Positions 44,624 through 56,621 of a stretch of DNA of 64,000 nucleotides are shown here, piece by piece. The first letter of the stretch is position 1. Each line of letters starts with the position of its first letter. Both the position numbers and the translations under genes were made by a program. Origin of the DNA: Phytophthora sp. 'mugwort' (Eukaryota; Oomycota; Peronosporomycetes; Peronosporales; Peronosporaceae). The stretch spans positions 149,001 to 213,000 of the forward strand of contig JAUCEF010000010.1 in the NCBI GenBank assembly GCA_033558025.1, given 5' to 3'. Under the pieces are notes generated by a model, which was not told where the DNA came from, did not search any database, and saw only the letters and a list, made by a program, of their open reading frames with translations.

Positions 44624-46845
44624 CATGTTGTCGTCTCACCTGACTACCGGACCTCAAGCCCCCGCCCCACGCCGCAACACCACCACCACGCTAAGCCGTC
44701 GTGCTGCCGCCGCCGAAGAACTAAGTCGTCGCGACTCCCAATCGAGCCTCTCCCTTGAAGCTGTTGCCGAGTTTGCGCCTGTGCCCTAGGAGGTCAGAGG
44801 AGTGGGCCCTAGCCCTACTGTAAAGGGGGGTACGTGACAGCTGCGAGAGAGCAGCTGGAAGAAGAAACGCCCGAACTGGTCCGTCAGCCTTTGCAGCCCA
44901 TCATCCTGGCTGCTCCCCGTCGTGACCAGACTTGGCATGCTGAGTGGCGAAACAAGGCCCCACAGGTCGAGTTCTGGTTGCCCACTGATGACGCGCTCGC
45001 GGCAGCGAAAAGGCCATGCTGGATTTCCGAGCGCAACGCTGACGACAAGAAAGCAGCTGCTCTACGTGGAGTTCCCCAGCTCGTCTCGAGTGGGTTGACC
45101 TACTTCATGTGGATTCCTGCGCGAGACCTGACCGCCACGTTCTCTGATACGGAGATCATGACCTCGCTCGGATCGGATACGCAACCGGCCATCTGGTCGG
45201 CCAACGTCAGCCATCTGCGCGATTTCAAAACCATCCGGAACGCTGGCATCAGCTTTGTATGCACTGATCAAGCTATCGCATCCAAGTTGGGTGGCCAGAC
45301 GCTGTCGATCTGTGACCGAAACTATCGGGTTCAACCGTACTCCAAGTACTCCAGCTGGTACTATGTCGACTTGCAGCGCCTGCCTGACGAGGTCGATGAC
45401 AGCGAGATCTACGACTGGTTCGCCGCACATGGGACACCACCGGTGTTCATCTGCCCTAGTCGTACGATCCGCGGTTTGAAGTCACGCAGCCGCCGAGTGT
45501 ACTTCAACCACAAGTCCCCGCCCGAGTCGCTGATGCTTACGCCAACGACGCCGTTGCGAGAAATCAAGTTCGGTGACCATGGATACGCGGTGGCCAATCA
45601 CCGCATCCGTGCGTTTAACCACGGCACGCCGCCCTTCCTGAGAGCGATGCACGGGAAACGCAAGGCTCACCCATCATCATTTAAGTCGGTCGACCATGCG
45701 GCACACCAGGCTTCTTCGAAGCCTGCTGTTACCACGAGCGCCGAAGCCAACGGCACGCCTATGGAAACGTCGGACGCCGAGTACGAGCCATCCGAGCCTA
45801 ATGGCTCAGAAGTGAGTGACTCGGAAGCCAGTTCCAGCAGCGCCATGAAAGGTGTTGAAGGAGAGACTGTTGGTCACAATCCAGCCCTATTCTATCTGGC
45901 CGTCGGACGAAGAACCTCCAAATTTTCCCACTGGTTCGATCAAGCGAACGGACCGGGAGCCGGCGCGTATCTTGCGCGCCAAGCAACTTGTCTTTGTGTC
46001 CACTCCCACAGCCAAGTAAGGGAACTACCCCCGTCCCAGACTGGCTATCCAGTACTGGCATCCACCAGCCAGTATGAGTGGCTGAGTGAGGGAGATGGTG
46101 GCAATGTCCCACCTGATCAGGATATGACTCTATGGGACAGTACTCAGATCCCGCCCTCCCCGGTTGCATCGTATGCCAAGCTGCCCAAGCCTGCCGAAAA
46201 GATACTCCACAGCGCTGCGATCAAGTACCCTGCAGAGACGATCACCCTCAATGACCTCTGCGACGTCATCGAATCGTATCTGACGGAGTTCTTGAACACC
46301 TCAGATGCCGATAACAGCTTGTACGGGATCCAAGCCCAACCTAGCATCGATTTTTATTGGACACCTCGGCTCCCGGTAACTACCAGCATCTTCGGAGCAA
46401 GACGTTTGGCCACGCAGTGCACCGAATGATCTACACGAAACTCGACCCCTCGGCGAAGGACTACTCGCTCAAGAACAAGTTGGCCGGGCTCTTCCCGGAT
46501 GCCGACGACCTAAGCCCAGAAGTCGTGCTGCAGAGCCTTTGCTCTACCCCAAACGAGTTCTGGCTCCAAACGCGACTGGCCGAGCTTAATCTTGCGTTGC
46601 AAGTGATTGCTCCAAGCATCTATATGGATCCGGTCAAGGTCTGCGCTCTAATCCAAGAAGAAGCTACTACGCTGCCCCATCCGATGTGGCACCTCTGGGA
46701 CGATCGCACCCTAGGGCTACTGGTAACCTCGCCGTTGGCAACTCGACTCCTTGATGGCCCGTTGCCGGACGACTTACGCCAATGCATCGCTGATCTCCAG
46801 CAAGCGGCTTCGGCAGTAGCCAACTCGGGTAGCCCTTCTCTTTAA
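44624..46845 (+). pseudogene. LINE-B ORF1
   Basis: The ATG at 44624 opens MLSSHLTTGPQAPAPRRNTT, and the frame is broken near 44790. The main open part (44834-46429, 531 codons) reads through a structured N-terminal half (SSGLTYFMWIPARDLTATFS, YVDLQRLPDEVDDSEIYDWF, an RRM-like layout) and a Ser/Glu-rich linker. A frameshift near 46360 leads into 46357-46845 (KLDPSAKDYSLKNKLAGLFP..QQAASAVANSG). I infer RNA binding from its position; there is no zinc knuckle. Confidence 0.6.
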
Positions 46846-46888
46846 TGGGAATTGGGCCCTGAGAGGGTTCTCGCTGAACGCTAACGGC

Positions 46889-49800
46889 ATGAACCGGACC
46901 TCAAGGAGCTCGCTGCAGTACTTCTTTAAGACCTTTCACATGATCGGTCTTCAGGAGACGTGCTTCACCGGGCCCTTCAACTACCAGCGCTTGAAACAGA
47001 TCTGGAGGCAAACCTCGCGGTTTAATTCCACCTTTTGGTCGCAAGAACATATGACTACATACACAGGGCACGCTGGTGTGGGCTTACTACTCACGCCGAC
47101 ATGCCCTGTTCAAGATATCCAAGACGTTACCCTCCGTCATGTTAGCTCGGCTGATATGATGGATCGGTACTTACTACTACGAGGCACTCTGGACTTGAAA
47201 GAGACGTACATTCATATGGTGTATGCCCCCGTTAAAGGCCAGAAGCGGCCAACCTTCTTTAAGTACTTCCAAGAGATCTCGACGATGATGCGCTGCACAT
47301 TGTCATGGGCGACTTCAACACGGTGATGGCAAGCCAACTTGACCAAGCCAACCACACCAACCGGAATCGGTCGCGGGGACGAACCGAGCTGCTGGACTGG
47401 ATGCAAGCTATCAACGTTGTGGATGCATGGCGCCTGGAACATCCGACGCTCGTCGAGTTCACCAGTGCCAACTCCAGCTCAAGGTTAGACTACGTAATGC
47501 TAAGCTCCCAGCTCTTTCACTCGGCCATGCAGGGCATTCTGCACGACTATCGCAATCTCCCCAATGTGGGTGACCACTGCGGCATCGAATTTCGACTCGG
47601 ATCTGCTGTCTTTCGGCCGGCTAAGAGACCCCTCTGCCGCTGCCCAGAATGGGTCATCCAGTTTCCTGAAGCGTAGCAGTATCTCCAATAATCGGTGATC
47701 AAGTTAGCAGACATGATCCATGCGCCAACGGACTCCCACTACAACCCGGGCTGCCTACTCGACGAGCACAAGCGTCGCGACAACATCTTCCTGCACGAGT
47801 TATTCGAATCCCGGAAGAATGCTCGCCAGCGCGAACATGAGGAACTGCACCTGGAAATCAATGAATCTGCAGCACCGCCTAGCGACGGAGCCTACCGATG
47901 ACCAACGCCGGCGGCTGACTGAAAAGAGGGCACTACTGGAGGTCAAGATGAAGGTGAAAAAGTTCTACGCATCGAAGAAGAAGTTTGCCACCGACCTCCA
48001 TGATTCTGAGCGAGGTACCAAGTACTTCTCCCGACCGCCTCAGATCCTGCACAACACTCCGATTCCTGTCAATTCGCCGGAGGAGTTGGAAGTCATGTGC
48101 CAGGAGTTCAAAACCAGTTTTGGTCCGGGATTTATCGTTCACCTTCAAGGGAGTTCTATCATGACAAGCCGAAATGGGATCGCATCAACCTGGCCCTGAT
48201 CCTTGAACACACGACCAAGCATCTGACGCCGAAGCGAGCTGCCTATCTTGACAGTCCACTCACAGCAAATGACTTCTACTGGGCTATCAAGCATACGTCG
48301 TCGGGGAAGGCACCAGGACCCGATGGGTTACCCCTGGCCTACTACCTAACTGATGTGCCGCGTTGGAGCCGTATCCTGGAGATTGTCTACGCGGCTCAAC
48401 TCGAGAAAGGCAGGATGTCCAAGTTCCAGCGTCGCGGCCAAGTCTGCTTGCTATACAAGAAGGGAGACCGTAAAGAGCCTGGGAACTACCCATTACCCTC
48501 CTCAACGTCGATGCCAAGCTGGGCCCCAAGATACTGGCATACCGTCTGGGAACTGTCTGAGATAATCTCCTATTCTCTGACCAGTATGACTTCGTGCCTA
48601 AGCGCGATATTCGTCATGCTCACCTGCGGCTTCAAGCACTCATGAAAGTGTATGAAGACGATGACGCGGTGGCTGGCGCTATCTTGCTTGACTTTGCCAA
48701 GGCCTTCGACAGCGTGGTGTGGGATGCCATTGACATGATCCTCGACCACTTCCGCTTCGGCGAAGTGTTTCGGCGCTGGGTACGCGTAATGGTTTCTGGG
48801 AGTTTGGTGGCGCTACTATTCAACGATAGCCCACTTTCTCCTTTTGAATTAGGGAGAGGCGTGCGGCAAGGAGACCCTCTCTCTCAGGGTCTGTTAGTGC
48901 TTTACGTGGAACCTTTGCTGAACTTGATTCGCGCCAAGATGAAGGATGCTGTCCTTCGGTGTGGAGACTCTTCGGTGGTCCATACAGTTATCAGCTTTGC
49001 TGATGACTGCACTGGACTACTAAGGGACCTGCGGGATACTCAGCAGCTATTGGACTTGGTGGATTCGTCTGTGAGGCATCGGGCATGGAGCTGACCAAAC
49101 GGCTTGGTATATACTACGAGCTCAAGCTCACAGACGCGGCAGGGCTACAGCACATATTGGCGGACATGCAGACAAGGTGTTCACTGTGGAAGTACCGGGC
49201 ACGCACTCTACGAGGACAAGTGGTCATCCTACAACAGATCATCTTGCCTGTTCTCTGGTACACGGCCAGTGTCTGCTACATACCTGAAACTGGTTTCCAA
49301 GACCAAGTCCAGGACATGATAGTACGGTTCATGATCCAGCCTTCTACGTCGAACATCGTGTCCCGAGCTTGGTGGACGTTGCCCATGAACATGGGAGACC
49401 TCGGCAGAACGCCTGTGAAAACGATGATTGAGGGACTCCAACTACACATGCTCTGCAAGCTAATCGTGGCCGTACGCCAGTCACCGGATGATGTACCCTC
49501 ATGGGCCGCCCCAGTCATTGCGCTGTTTGACTCCGTGATGAAACCTTGGGGACGCGACTTTGACATCCTGTACGCGCCGGTCTGGAACAGCCCTTATCCT
49601 GTGGTGTCTCGACAGCTAAGACGATGGAGGCCGCTTGGTTTGTATTGGCACCATGTTCTCTTCCTTTGGAATACCAAACTGCGCCCCAAGATCACTCGCA
49701 ACATGACCAAGTTTGACAAGTTGACAATGCCGCTGCTGGACAATGTGGATATCACGACTGCAACCAAACGCCCAAGACCCTGCGAGCCGCAAGCCTGGGC

Positions 49801-50643
49801 ATTGTCCAAGACCTTATTCGCTTAAAGGTTTATCGGATATCTGACTTGTTTGTAGCTTAATGGATACCCGCCTCAAGCCGCCAAGCTATCCCAACTCATC
49901 CGTGAGCATGGCCAGCCTGGGCGTACTAACAGCGTGAGCTTCTGCGGGTCTTTCTTAACTAAGATTGACTCGCTGTTACGACCGTTGGCCAACATGCCCA
50001 TTGGACCCCGCCCCAATCCACGTACGGCTGCGCCCTCCACACTTAGAGCTTTAGTGGCTATGAAGGCGCTGATCTCACGGTGTCGCTAATACGCAAGCTC
50101 CTGGTTCAGTACAAGGTACCCGGGCTGTCAACGACTGCACTTGGCCTTGAACAAGTGCCTCCCACAGATGTATGGGACAGGGACCTAAAGATAAACAAGC
50201 ACGTACTACCAGTGAACGCGGACTTGCTGTGCAGACTGCAGCACAACGCACTTTGGGTGGGCTTTAGGTTGCAGACACAATGCAAGGCGCTACGACTCGC
50301 TGCCATCATGGGTGTGGAGTCATTGAAAACGTCTCCCATATCTTTTGGTATTGTGACTTTGCGGCAGCAGTATGGGCGGAATGGCTTGAGGTGTTCCAGT
50401 AGTGGTTTGAGTCTACCATTGTGTGGGCGACTGCGGTCTACTTCGCGGACATCATGCCTACGCCCCGAGCCAAAAAGGACTTCGGTTACAGTCTCTTTGA
50501 GGTCTTCCACATAGTTAGAGTTGTGGTACTTCGCTGCCTATGGACGCACCGCAATGGCATCCGTTTCCACGAGTATGAACCAAGTCTCATCGGCGTCAAG
50601 GCTCGGGTGCACGCCCTGATTGACCTTCATGTTGCAGCCTTAT
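46889..50643 (+). pseudogene. LINE-B ORF2: endonuclease, reverse transcriptase, zf-RVT
   Basis: The endonuclease has MIGLQETCF, IHMVYAPVK, MGDFNTVM and SSRLDYVM..VGDHCGIEF (46940-47590). The RT fingers have SSGKAPGPDGLPLAYY (about 48298-48345). The palm has ILLDFAKAFDSVVWDAIDMI (48682-48740), GRGVRQGDPLSQG (48850-48890) and FADDC (48995-49010) with intact Asp-Asp. A thumb and connector follow (49085-49825), then a damaged C-terminal zinc-binding segment CADC..VESLENVSHIFWYC..AAVW (about 50230-50375) and a helix-rich end to 50643. At least seven frame changes disable it. Confidence 0.78.
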
Positions 50644-50745
50644 GACCCAGGCGCAAGCAATAAGACAGTCCTCGCAGGTAAGTAGGCAACTACACACCTT
50701 ATTGCGAGGACTGCCTGTATCGGCACCCTTCGACGCCAATAGCCC

Positions 50746-50968
50746 AAGCGACCACGAGACGGAAGCCCGTCAGTGGGACTCCTAACTCGCGGACATGTTG
50801 AACCACGACAGGGAAGAGACGTCCGGAGTGTTGGCGCCCTTCACGACTGCAGAACCAAGCGATCGCGGGGTGGAAACCCGTCAGCGGGGCTCCTATCCCG
50901 CGGCCATGTTGAACCGCAGCCGGGAAGAGACGCCAGTGGCCCGAAGGTAAGGCCACAAGCTCAAGGCT
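50746..50968. repeat. tandem repeat, period about 111 bp
   Basis: AAGCGACCACGAGACGGAAG (from 50746) and AAGCGATCGCGGGGTGGAAA (from 50857) begin two similar units. Both contain GCCCGTCAG/ACCCGTCAG, a CTCCTA element, CATGTTGAACC and GGGAAGAGACG. They lie just after LINE-B ORF2. Confidence 0.75.
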
Positions 50969-51159
50969 CAATGTCTTACACTCGGCCGCTGGCGTGCTCG
51001 GCCATTACTGGCTTCAGTCTCCACCACTTTCACGCCCATACGCAAAGTTCCCGGCTCCATTTGGCGATCACTAAGCAGGCGTTGCCTTATGTCTGCTGTA
51101 CCCGAAGGCGGTGTGGATTTTTAAACCCAGGCGGGGCCTCACGTTGGCGGACAGGCGGG

Positions 51160-51530
51160 TGAAGAACGCGACACGCTACAGACGCTTACGCGTGTTATGC
51201 GCGGCATCACTGGACTACTCTTTGGATCGAGTCTAGAGAGGCGCCACACTCCCGATCCGCGCGTACTACCAGGCCTACAAGCCCATGAGACGACGACTGG
51301 AAGGCTTTGCCCCTCTATACCACGACCCGGATTTAACCGTGCTTCCAGGCCTACAGCCCATGAGACGGCGCCCAGTAGCCCGACCACCAATCCAGTCTCA
51401 AGCCCAGATATCCCAACCCTCGCGGCCAAGCCCCAATCATCTTCCGAAAGGTCTGGTCGGCCCTGTGATCGAACCCTGGCCGCTTCCGTCCGACACTGGA
51501 TGCTTAACCAGCTGAGCTATCTGAGCTCAC
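51160..51530 (-). repeat. tRNA-derived SINE, head at the right
   Basis: On the minus strand TAGCTCAGCTGGTTAAG (about 51517-51501) is a textbook RNA polymerase III A box. GGTTCGATC (51475-51467) is a B box 42 bases downstream. The T-arm beyond it does not pair and the body continues leftward, with GGCCTACA..CCCATGAGACG repeated about 75 bases apart. So this is a SINE and not a tRNA gene. Its left edge is not sharp. Confidence 0.65.
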
Positions 51531-52585
51531 TAGAAGTAGGTGGCTCACCACCACCTGGTTCATTGGGTTATACTTAATTTTTGTATAGACCCCATCCGAA
51601 AGGTCCTGCAAATGTCCAACTCGGCCCAGAGACGTCTTGGGACGTCCACCAATTTCCTCCTGGACACTAAAATGGGTCTTTCAAGGTACCCATTTTCGAG
51701 AAAATGGACCGTTTTTGGACACCAATTGAATACTTCGTACCCAGGTTTTTGGGGTCCACATGACCCAAATCGATCCCAAATAACCAAGTAGGGTAGCTAG
51801 GTAGGTTGCTTACTAGCCTTAAAGTGTAATGTATTTTGTTAATCGCGTACCGACATGTACCTATTATACGGGCCCCACAAATGCATCAGAGGCTAGGGGT
51901 ATACAGCCAACGCGTCAGAAGCAAATGCTTCGTACTCGAATAATAACTGTATCTGGACACACAGCTGCGAAGCGACACTCATCAACTGAACGCCAAGCGG
52001 ACCGCCGCAGGACTCGCGGGGACTGTACAGCAGCGACGCCGCACACGCGCACGCAATTCGGCACAAAAGGAGGTATGTACTCGCCCTCGAACCTCCGGAC
52101 ATTCTGTACGTTGCCGTATCTCACACGCTTTCTAACGATGACGTCTTTTGTATGTGTATTTGCCAACAGGACGGCTGCAAACGTGAGGCGAAGAGCTGCT
52201 AGCGCTGACCTATTTGTGTGCGCTAAAGTGTGTGCGAGAGCTCGGTGCGCATCTAAGCTTGTTACCTCGGTGGTGTGATCAAAGACTGACGGCATGCTGC
52301 TTATTCTACCTGCACAGACAGCAGATTGGCTTGGGAAGCTGGAAATGGGCCCCCCACAGCCGTAGAGCTCAGCCGTAGAGCGGTCGTATTGATGCAGATC
52401 GCGTGCGTATGGACGTAGAGGTGTGTATTGATCAACTAGTGATGCTGAGGTGGGTACTATTGCTAACGGACATGTTGCATCTATCTGTGTATCGCTTGCA
52501 GGTTATATAATGCGCATTTTCTTTAGGTGTGCAAGCAGAGAAGTGATTATCACACACGAGTAAATGCTAATTCATTGGTGAGGCT
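51531..52585. other. no recognisable gene
   Basis: Frames at 51829-52278 (+) and 51915-52295 (-) lie on opposite strands and match nothing known to me. Confidence 0.3.
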
Positions 52586-52589
52586 TTAC

Positions 52590-54430
52590 CGCTATCTGAG
52601 CTGTCTGCGTCTTCTGTTGCAGTTGCCACATCATCGGCTGGATGGATACAGCTATGTCGGGAGAGTGAGAACGCAATTGAAAGTTCAGCAAGTGCTCGTA
52701 GCAGCCCGCTCACGTCGCTCATCCAGCCAGGAAGCGTCGGTTTGTGAGGGCGGGTATCATTCAGAAGTCCAATGTGCTTGAACCCGCCGAAATCGTTTCT
52801 ACCGTCAAGCTCTTCCATGCATTTGATATCCAGGCAGCAATATCAGACCGTATGGGGCGGTGAGCGCAAACCCATTCTAGACTTCTTGCGCGTTTTTCGG
52901 CGGCGCTTGGCACTTGCAGTACGAATGCTGCTGCTGTCCGAGACGCCAGATTCAGGTCCATCGCATTCACGGTACGTTGACCACAAAGAGGACTCAAGCT
53001 GTCGTTGTAAAGGCGTCTGACGTACTCAGTCTATTTGTTCACCGTCTTGTTCAGCAGGAACGTGGAGATGGACGTGTATTTCTTCTGATTGCTGTAGCAC
53101 CTGTTCGGCTTGCCGCGCCTGATGTTGTTCTTCCTCAGCTGCCCGTCGCGTCGCTTCGAGACGGTGGTGCGTAGCGACCGGCTCTCTCATCTGAGCTACC
53201 CATGCATGACGAAGCTGATCTTTGAGCGGTTTGTTCCACGCAATGTCTGCCGGTTGGCAGACATACGTGTACCTTGGTGGCACTTTTAGCAAGGCAACCT
53301 TAATAGACTCTGCATATTGACAAAGCTTCTCTGTCCAGTACCCAGAAAAATCATTCCAGAGCAACAAGATCGGCTCTGCGCAATTTTCCCGCTGAGCTAA
53401 ATGGAACTTCAAAAAATCAATGGACAACTCGGCATTCCATCAACCTTTTCCGTTACCAGAAATTTGGCACCCCGTCGAAGTTTGCAGTGGGGCGATCAAT
53501 TTTCATAGTGTACGGCCGAAGCCATGCCGAAACGTGGCGATTGCAACGCGCTCATCAAGTTTGGCCGATGGGCGCGTTTTAATCACCAAAAATGGCAGAA
53601 GCTTGTTGCCGTCTGCATCAGCAAGCAGTATCGCAGTCGCACGCTCTTTATTCTTGCCAGAGCATTTAATCCACACAGTTCGTGCATTGCGCACGTCGAG
53701 AGTTCTACGAGGCAAATACTCAAAGAATACAGCTAAGGCAAAGTTAGTAAAATATCCGAGGCCAAGCAAGTGGTGACACAATAAATTACCAGTTTCATCA
53801 GCGTTGTATAGCTTAGGAATACCTTTCTCCACCATTGTTTGCCTCACTTTAGCTTTGAATGCTGCAGCAACTTGCGCAGCGTCTTCAGGGGTAGTCTGTT
53901 CTTGGCTTGTTCATGCGCGAATTGAGAGTTTGTGTCGACGCAAAAATCTCCGGGCCCAGGAAGAAGTTGCTCGAAAGGTGTTTGCGCTTAAACCTTCACC
54001 CGCAGCTATTTCCAAAGCTTTTTGGATTAACATTCCTATCGATACAGGATACCTTCTCGACGCGAAGAGTTAATCCATAAAACTATTTGCTCTTCAGCCT
54101 CAGCAGAGAGCACAGTAGATAGTCCATGCTTACGGCTTTTCAGCATACTACCTTTTCCCTTGGCACATGCATCCACTACACAAGCACGGTCCTCTTAGCC
54201 ACCTTTGAATTATCTTCTTCTTCTTTTTCTATCAGTGTCGGTTGCTAGCCCACCAAAAACAGCTCTACAATTTTATCGAAATATATAAAGGTATCAAACA
54301 GCTCTATCGCATGCAACTTATCTGCATATGAGTACGCTGTTCGTGCGTATTTCCTGCGCTTTCGTCCTGGATCTCCTTGTCGTGGTCGTCCCATTCCCAG
54401 TAAATGATAAAATGACGTCGTGAGTACAGT
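52590..54430 (-). pseudogene. second pogo-like transposase relic
   Basis: An ATG at about 54394 starts MGRPRQGDPGRKRRKYARTA followed by YSYADKLHAIELFDTF. HTH sequence RRFLRRHKLSIRA is at about 53940. The core has GIPKLYNADETGNLLCHHLL (first Asp, about 53820) and ILLLWNDFSGYWTEKLCQYA (second Asp), followed by VALLKVPPRYTYVCQPADIAWNKPL (about 53365-53220). The C-terminal HRPIRSDIAAWISNAWKSLT is at about 52870. It differs from the first pogo copy. No terminal repeats were found. Frames are broken but the order is complete. Confidence 0.75.
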
Positions 54431-54470
54431 GTTTTGAACAACTTTCATTGCAACCAGACAACGCGTCAAG

Positions 54471-54565
54471 AACTTATGTTGCAGATTGAGCAATGTAACT
54501 AGAACTTATGTTGCATATTGAGCAACAGAACTAGAACCTATGTTGCAGATTGAGCAACATAATAC
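54471..54565. repeat. three tandem copies of a 32-bp unit
   Basis: AACTTATGTTGCAGATTGAG and close variants begin at 54471, 54503 and 54535, each ending AGCAAC or AGCAAT and ACTAG. It lies just upstream of the second pogo-like transposase. Confidence 0.85.
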
Positions 54566-55241
54566 CGGCCCGATTAATCAGAAACAGTTGCACATTCCAA
54601 TTTGGAGTCATGTGGTTGGTTAAATATAGATGGAGCTTATAACAAATCGGCCCTTATAACAGGTAAATATCGGTACCGAATTTTAAGAGCATAAAAGCTC
54701 CATAGTTTAACCTGACTCCCGAGTTGGGGATCAAGATGTGATTAAGTTCATTACGATATTAAATACGTCGGGTACTAAATTGGCCATGTTGTCTGCAGCG
54801 TTACCCGTGGCCTCATGGTTGACGGTTTCACTGATATATCTTAAATGTTTTCCCTTTGTCTGCTGTGTTTCGACCTGTCAGCGTGACCAATGTGGACCAG
54901 TTTGTCATGAACACGGCACCTCGTCGTGGACGCCCCCGCGGACTTCGCCTGCACGGGTTGTAAAACGAACCTCACGATGAACGCGTCACGAACGAAAAAA
55001 GAATGGCCGACTCTGTCGTCTTCTCGTCGGTACCACTTCGACTTGAACGTCGGAACTTCGATTTGCTGTTGCTCATACGTGAACCACTTAAATCTTCGCT
55101 GTACAGCAGCATTGCAGACGTGACGCTCCAGACTCTATAACTGATCTACTTCAACGTGTTTCCCATGTCGCTCGTCGCAGAAATTTGTCGACTTGCGTCT
55201 TCTTCCTACATGGAGTCGTCGGATTTGCCCAAAACATGTCG
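54566..55241. other. spacer, includes 3' flank of the zinc-finger gene
   Basis: Nothing coding recognised. The 3' UTR of the gene at 55242-56621 presumably lies in its right half. Confidence 0.3.
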
Positions 55242-56621
55242 TTACTGGTCCGTTGGCAGTGCCGGTGGCTTTTCTTCCGTCGACTCTTCACCCTCCACTA
55301 CGCCATGCTGTCGCTCCTGGTAGTGGTTGTTGCACAAGTTATCGGTGCGCTCATATGCCTGACGCATGCAACCTTCGACCGCACATCGCTTGCCTGCAAG
55401 CGTTTGAGACGCAGTCAGCATGGAGCCAGCTTAAGGACTTTCGGCCCACCCAATCCGCCGAAAGCATTGAGCAAAAGGACGTACCTCCGCCGTGAGCCCA
55501 GCACAGGCCGTTGGAAATGGCGATCTTCTCGCAGTTGTCGGTCTTGCACTTGGTGCCACCGCCGTGCGACCAGCAAAAGCCGCGCGACTTGGCGCGGTTA
55601 ATGCAGCTAGGAACTTTGCATTCAGTCGAGCCACCTGTTCTCGTACGGAATAGAACACATAGCGCTACGGTTAGTACCTGCTCATTATGTATGAAACGGA
55701 CAAGGTAGGCATGTCGACGCACCGTGTTTCCAACAACGTCCTTGGTGTTTCGCTCGGCTGGTGCAGCCCGGAGTCTGACATCGTTTGCCACCCTGCACAA
55801 TCAATCAAAGGCTCGTCAGTTAGTTACCCCTCCGACACTACGTCGACACCATAGAGAAAATGAATAGTACGCACTCCGTGTCGAACACACAGTCCCTGGT
55901 CCACCACGTACTGCTCACAGCCGTCGTGCTTGCAGATGCGGCTTGGCGGCCTCCGCGCCCGGCGCTTCCCGTCGGCGCCTTGTTTTCCACCTGCGCGGAC
56001 GGCGCGGCCGCTATATGCTGCTGCAACGCTTCCTTGCCCTGCTACAGCAGCTGCGATCGCCTCTCCTGTTAAATCTCCTGTGCTCCTGCTCCTCGTGATT
56101 AACGCCGCGGCTCGTTTGCCTCCGGACGTGAAGTCGTCGTCGCCTAAAAGAACAGTAGACGAATACTCAGCGACTTAGTGGGCGGTGGACAAATACGTTT
56201 GAACTTGACTGTAATGCTTACCGCCGGCCGCCGCAGATGCTGCCTGGTCGTCCAGAATGAAACTGAGTGATGACTTACTGAAGCTGCCGTCGTCTTGCGG
56301 TGTTGACGGGTGCGCGTAGCTGTTCGTTCGTCTAACTTTATGTCTATTGCTGCCGACGTTAGAGCTCGGTCTCGTTGAGCCGGGTCGCTCCTGTGCTCGT
56401 GTGTGTGTTACTGTTTCCTCGCCGCTCTCGGCCCCGCCTGCGACGCGTAGGTTGCTGAGCGCGCTCCAGTTCTCCTCAGTCGCTGTCACTGCTGTCACCT
56501 GATGTCCTGCCGCGTTATCCGGCTCGTGCTTGGAGCCACTGGAAGCCGATGCGTCCTGTTGCCCTGTATCTCGTGCTGCGGCGCCCTGCTGGGCCTCTTG
56601 ATAGTGTTCTCGGCGCTCCAT
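55242..56621 (-). CDS. protein with five WRKY19-like CCCH zinc fingers
   Basis: Five exons (56621-56222, 56143-55875, 55792-55723, 55634-55485, 55393-55242) give 346 residues. The introns are 78, 82, 88 and 91 bases, all GT..AG, with phases 1, 0, 1 and 1. The spliced frame stays open to TAA at 55242-55244. Residues 1-200 are polar and low-complexity. Fingers of the form C-x4-C-x9-C-x2-H-G stand at 204-223, 228-247, 252-271 and 276-295. A divergent fifth (C-x4-C-x11-C-x2-H) is at 300-320. This CCCH repeat is shared with the so-called WRKY19-like proteins, abundant in oomycetes. Nucleic-acid binding is likely but unproven. Three of the introns fall at HG|G finger junctions. The ATG at 56621 (MERREHYQ) is the first in frame; the longer open frame upstream starts only at TTG. 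Confidence 0.82.

Larger units (their letters stand above)
44620..50700 (+). mobile_element. LINE-B, near full-length non-LTR retrotransposon
   Basis: It has a plus-strand ORF1 (44624-46845, with frame breaks) and ORF2 (46889-50643) with endonuclease, RT and zinc-binding end. A non-coding tail with a small hairpin (GACAGTCCTCGCA..TGCGAGGACTG, about 50662-50713) follows. It stands head-to-head with LINE-A, about 100 bases apart. It is less decayed than LINE-A. Confidence 0.82.

Noticed and set aside
45062..45430. Minus-strand frame of 122 codons
   Set aside because: Antisense shadow of LINE-B ORF1.
51441..51525. Functional tRNA gene
   Set aside because: A and B boxes are present, but the T-arm and acceptor stem do not pair; a SINE head fits better.
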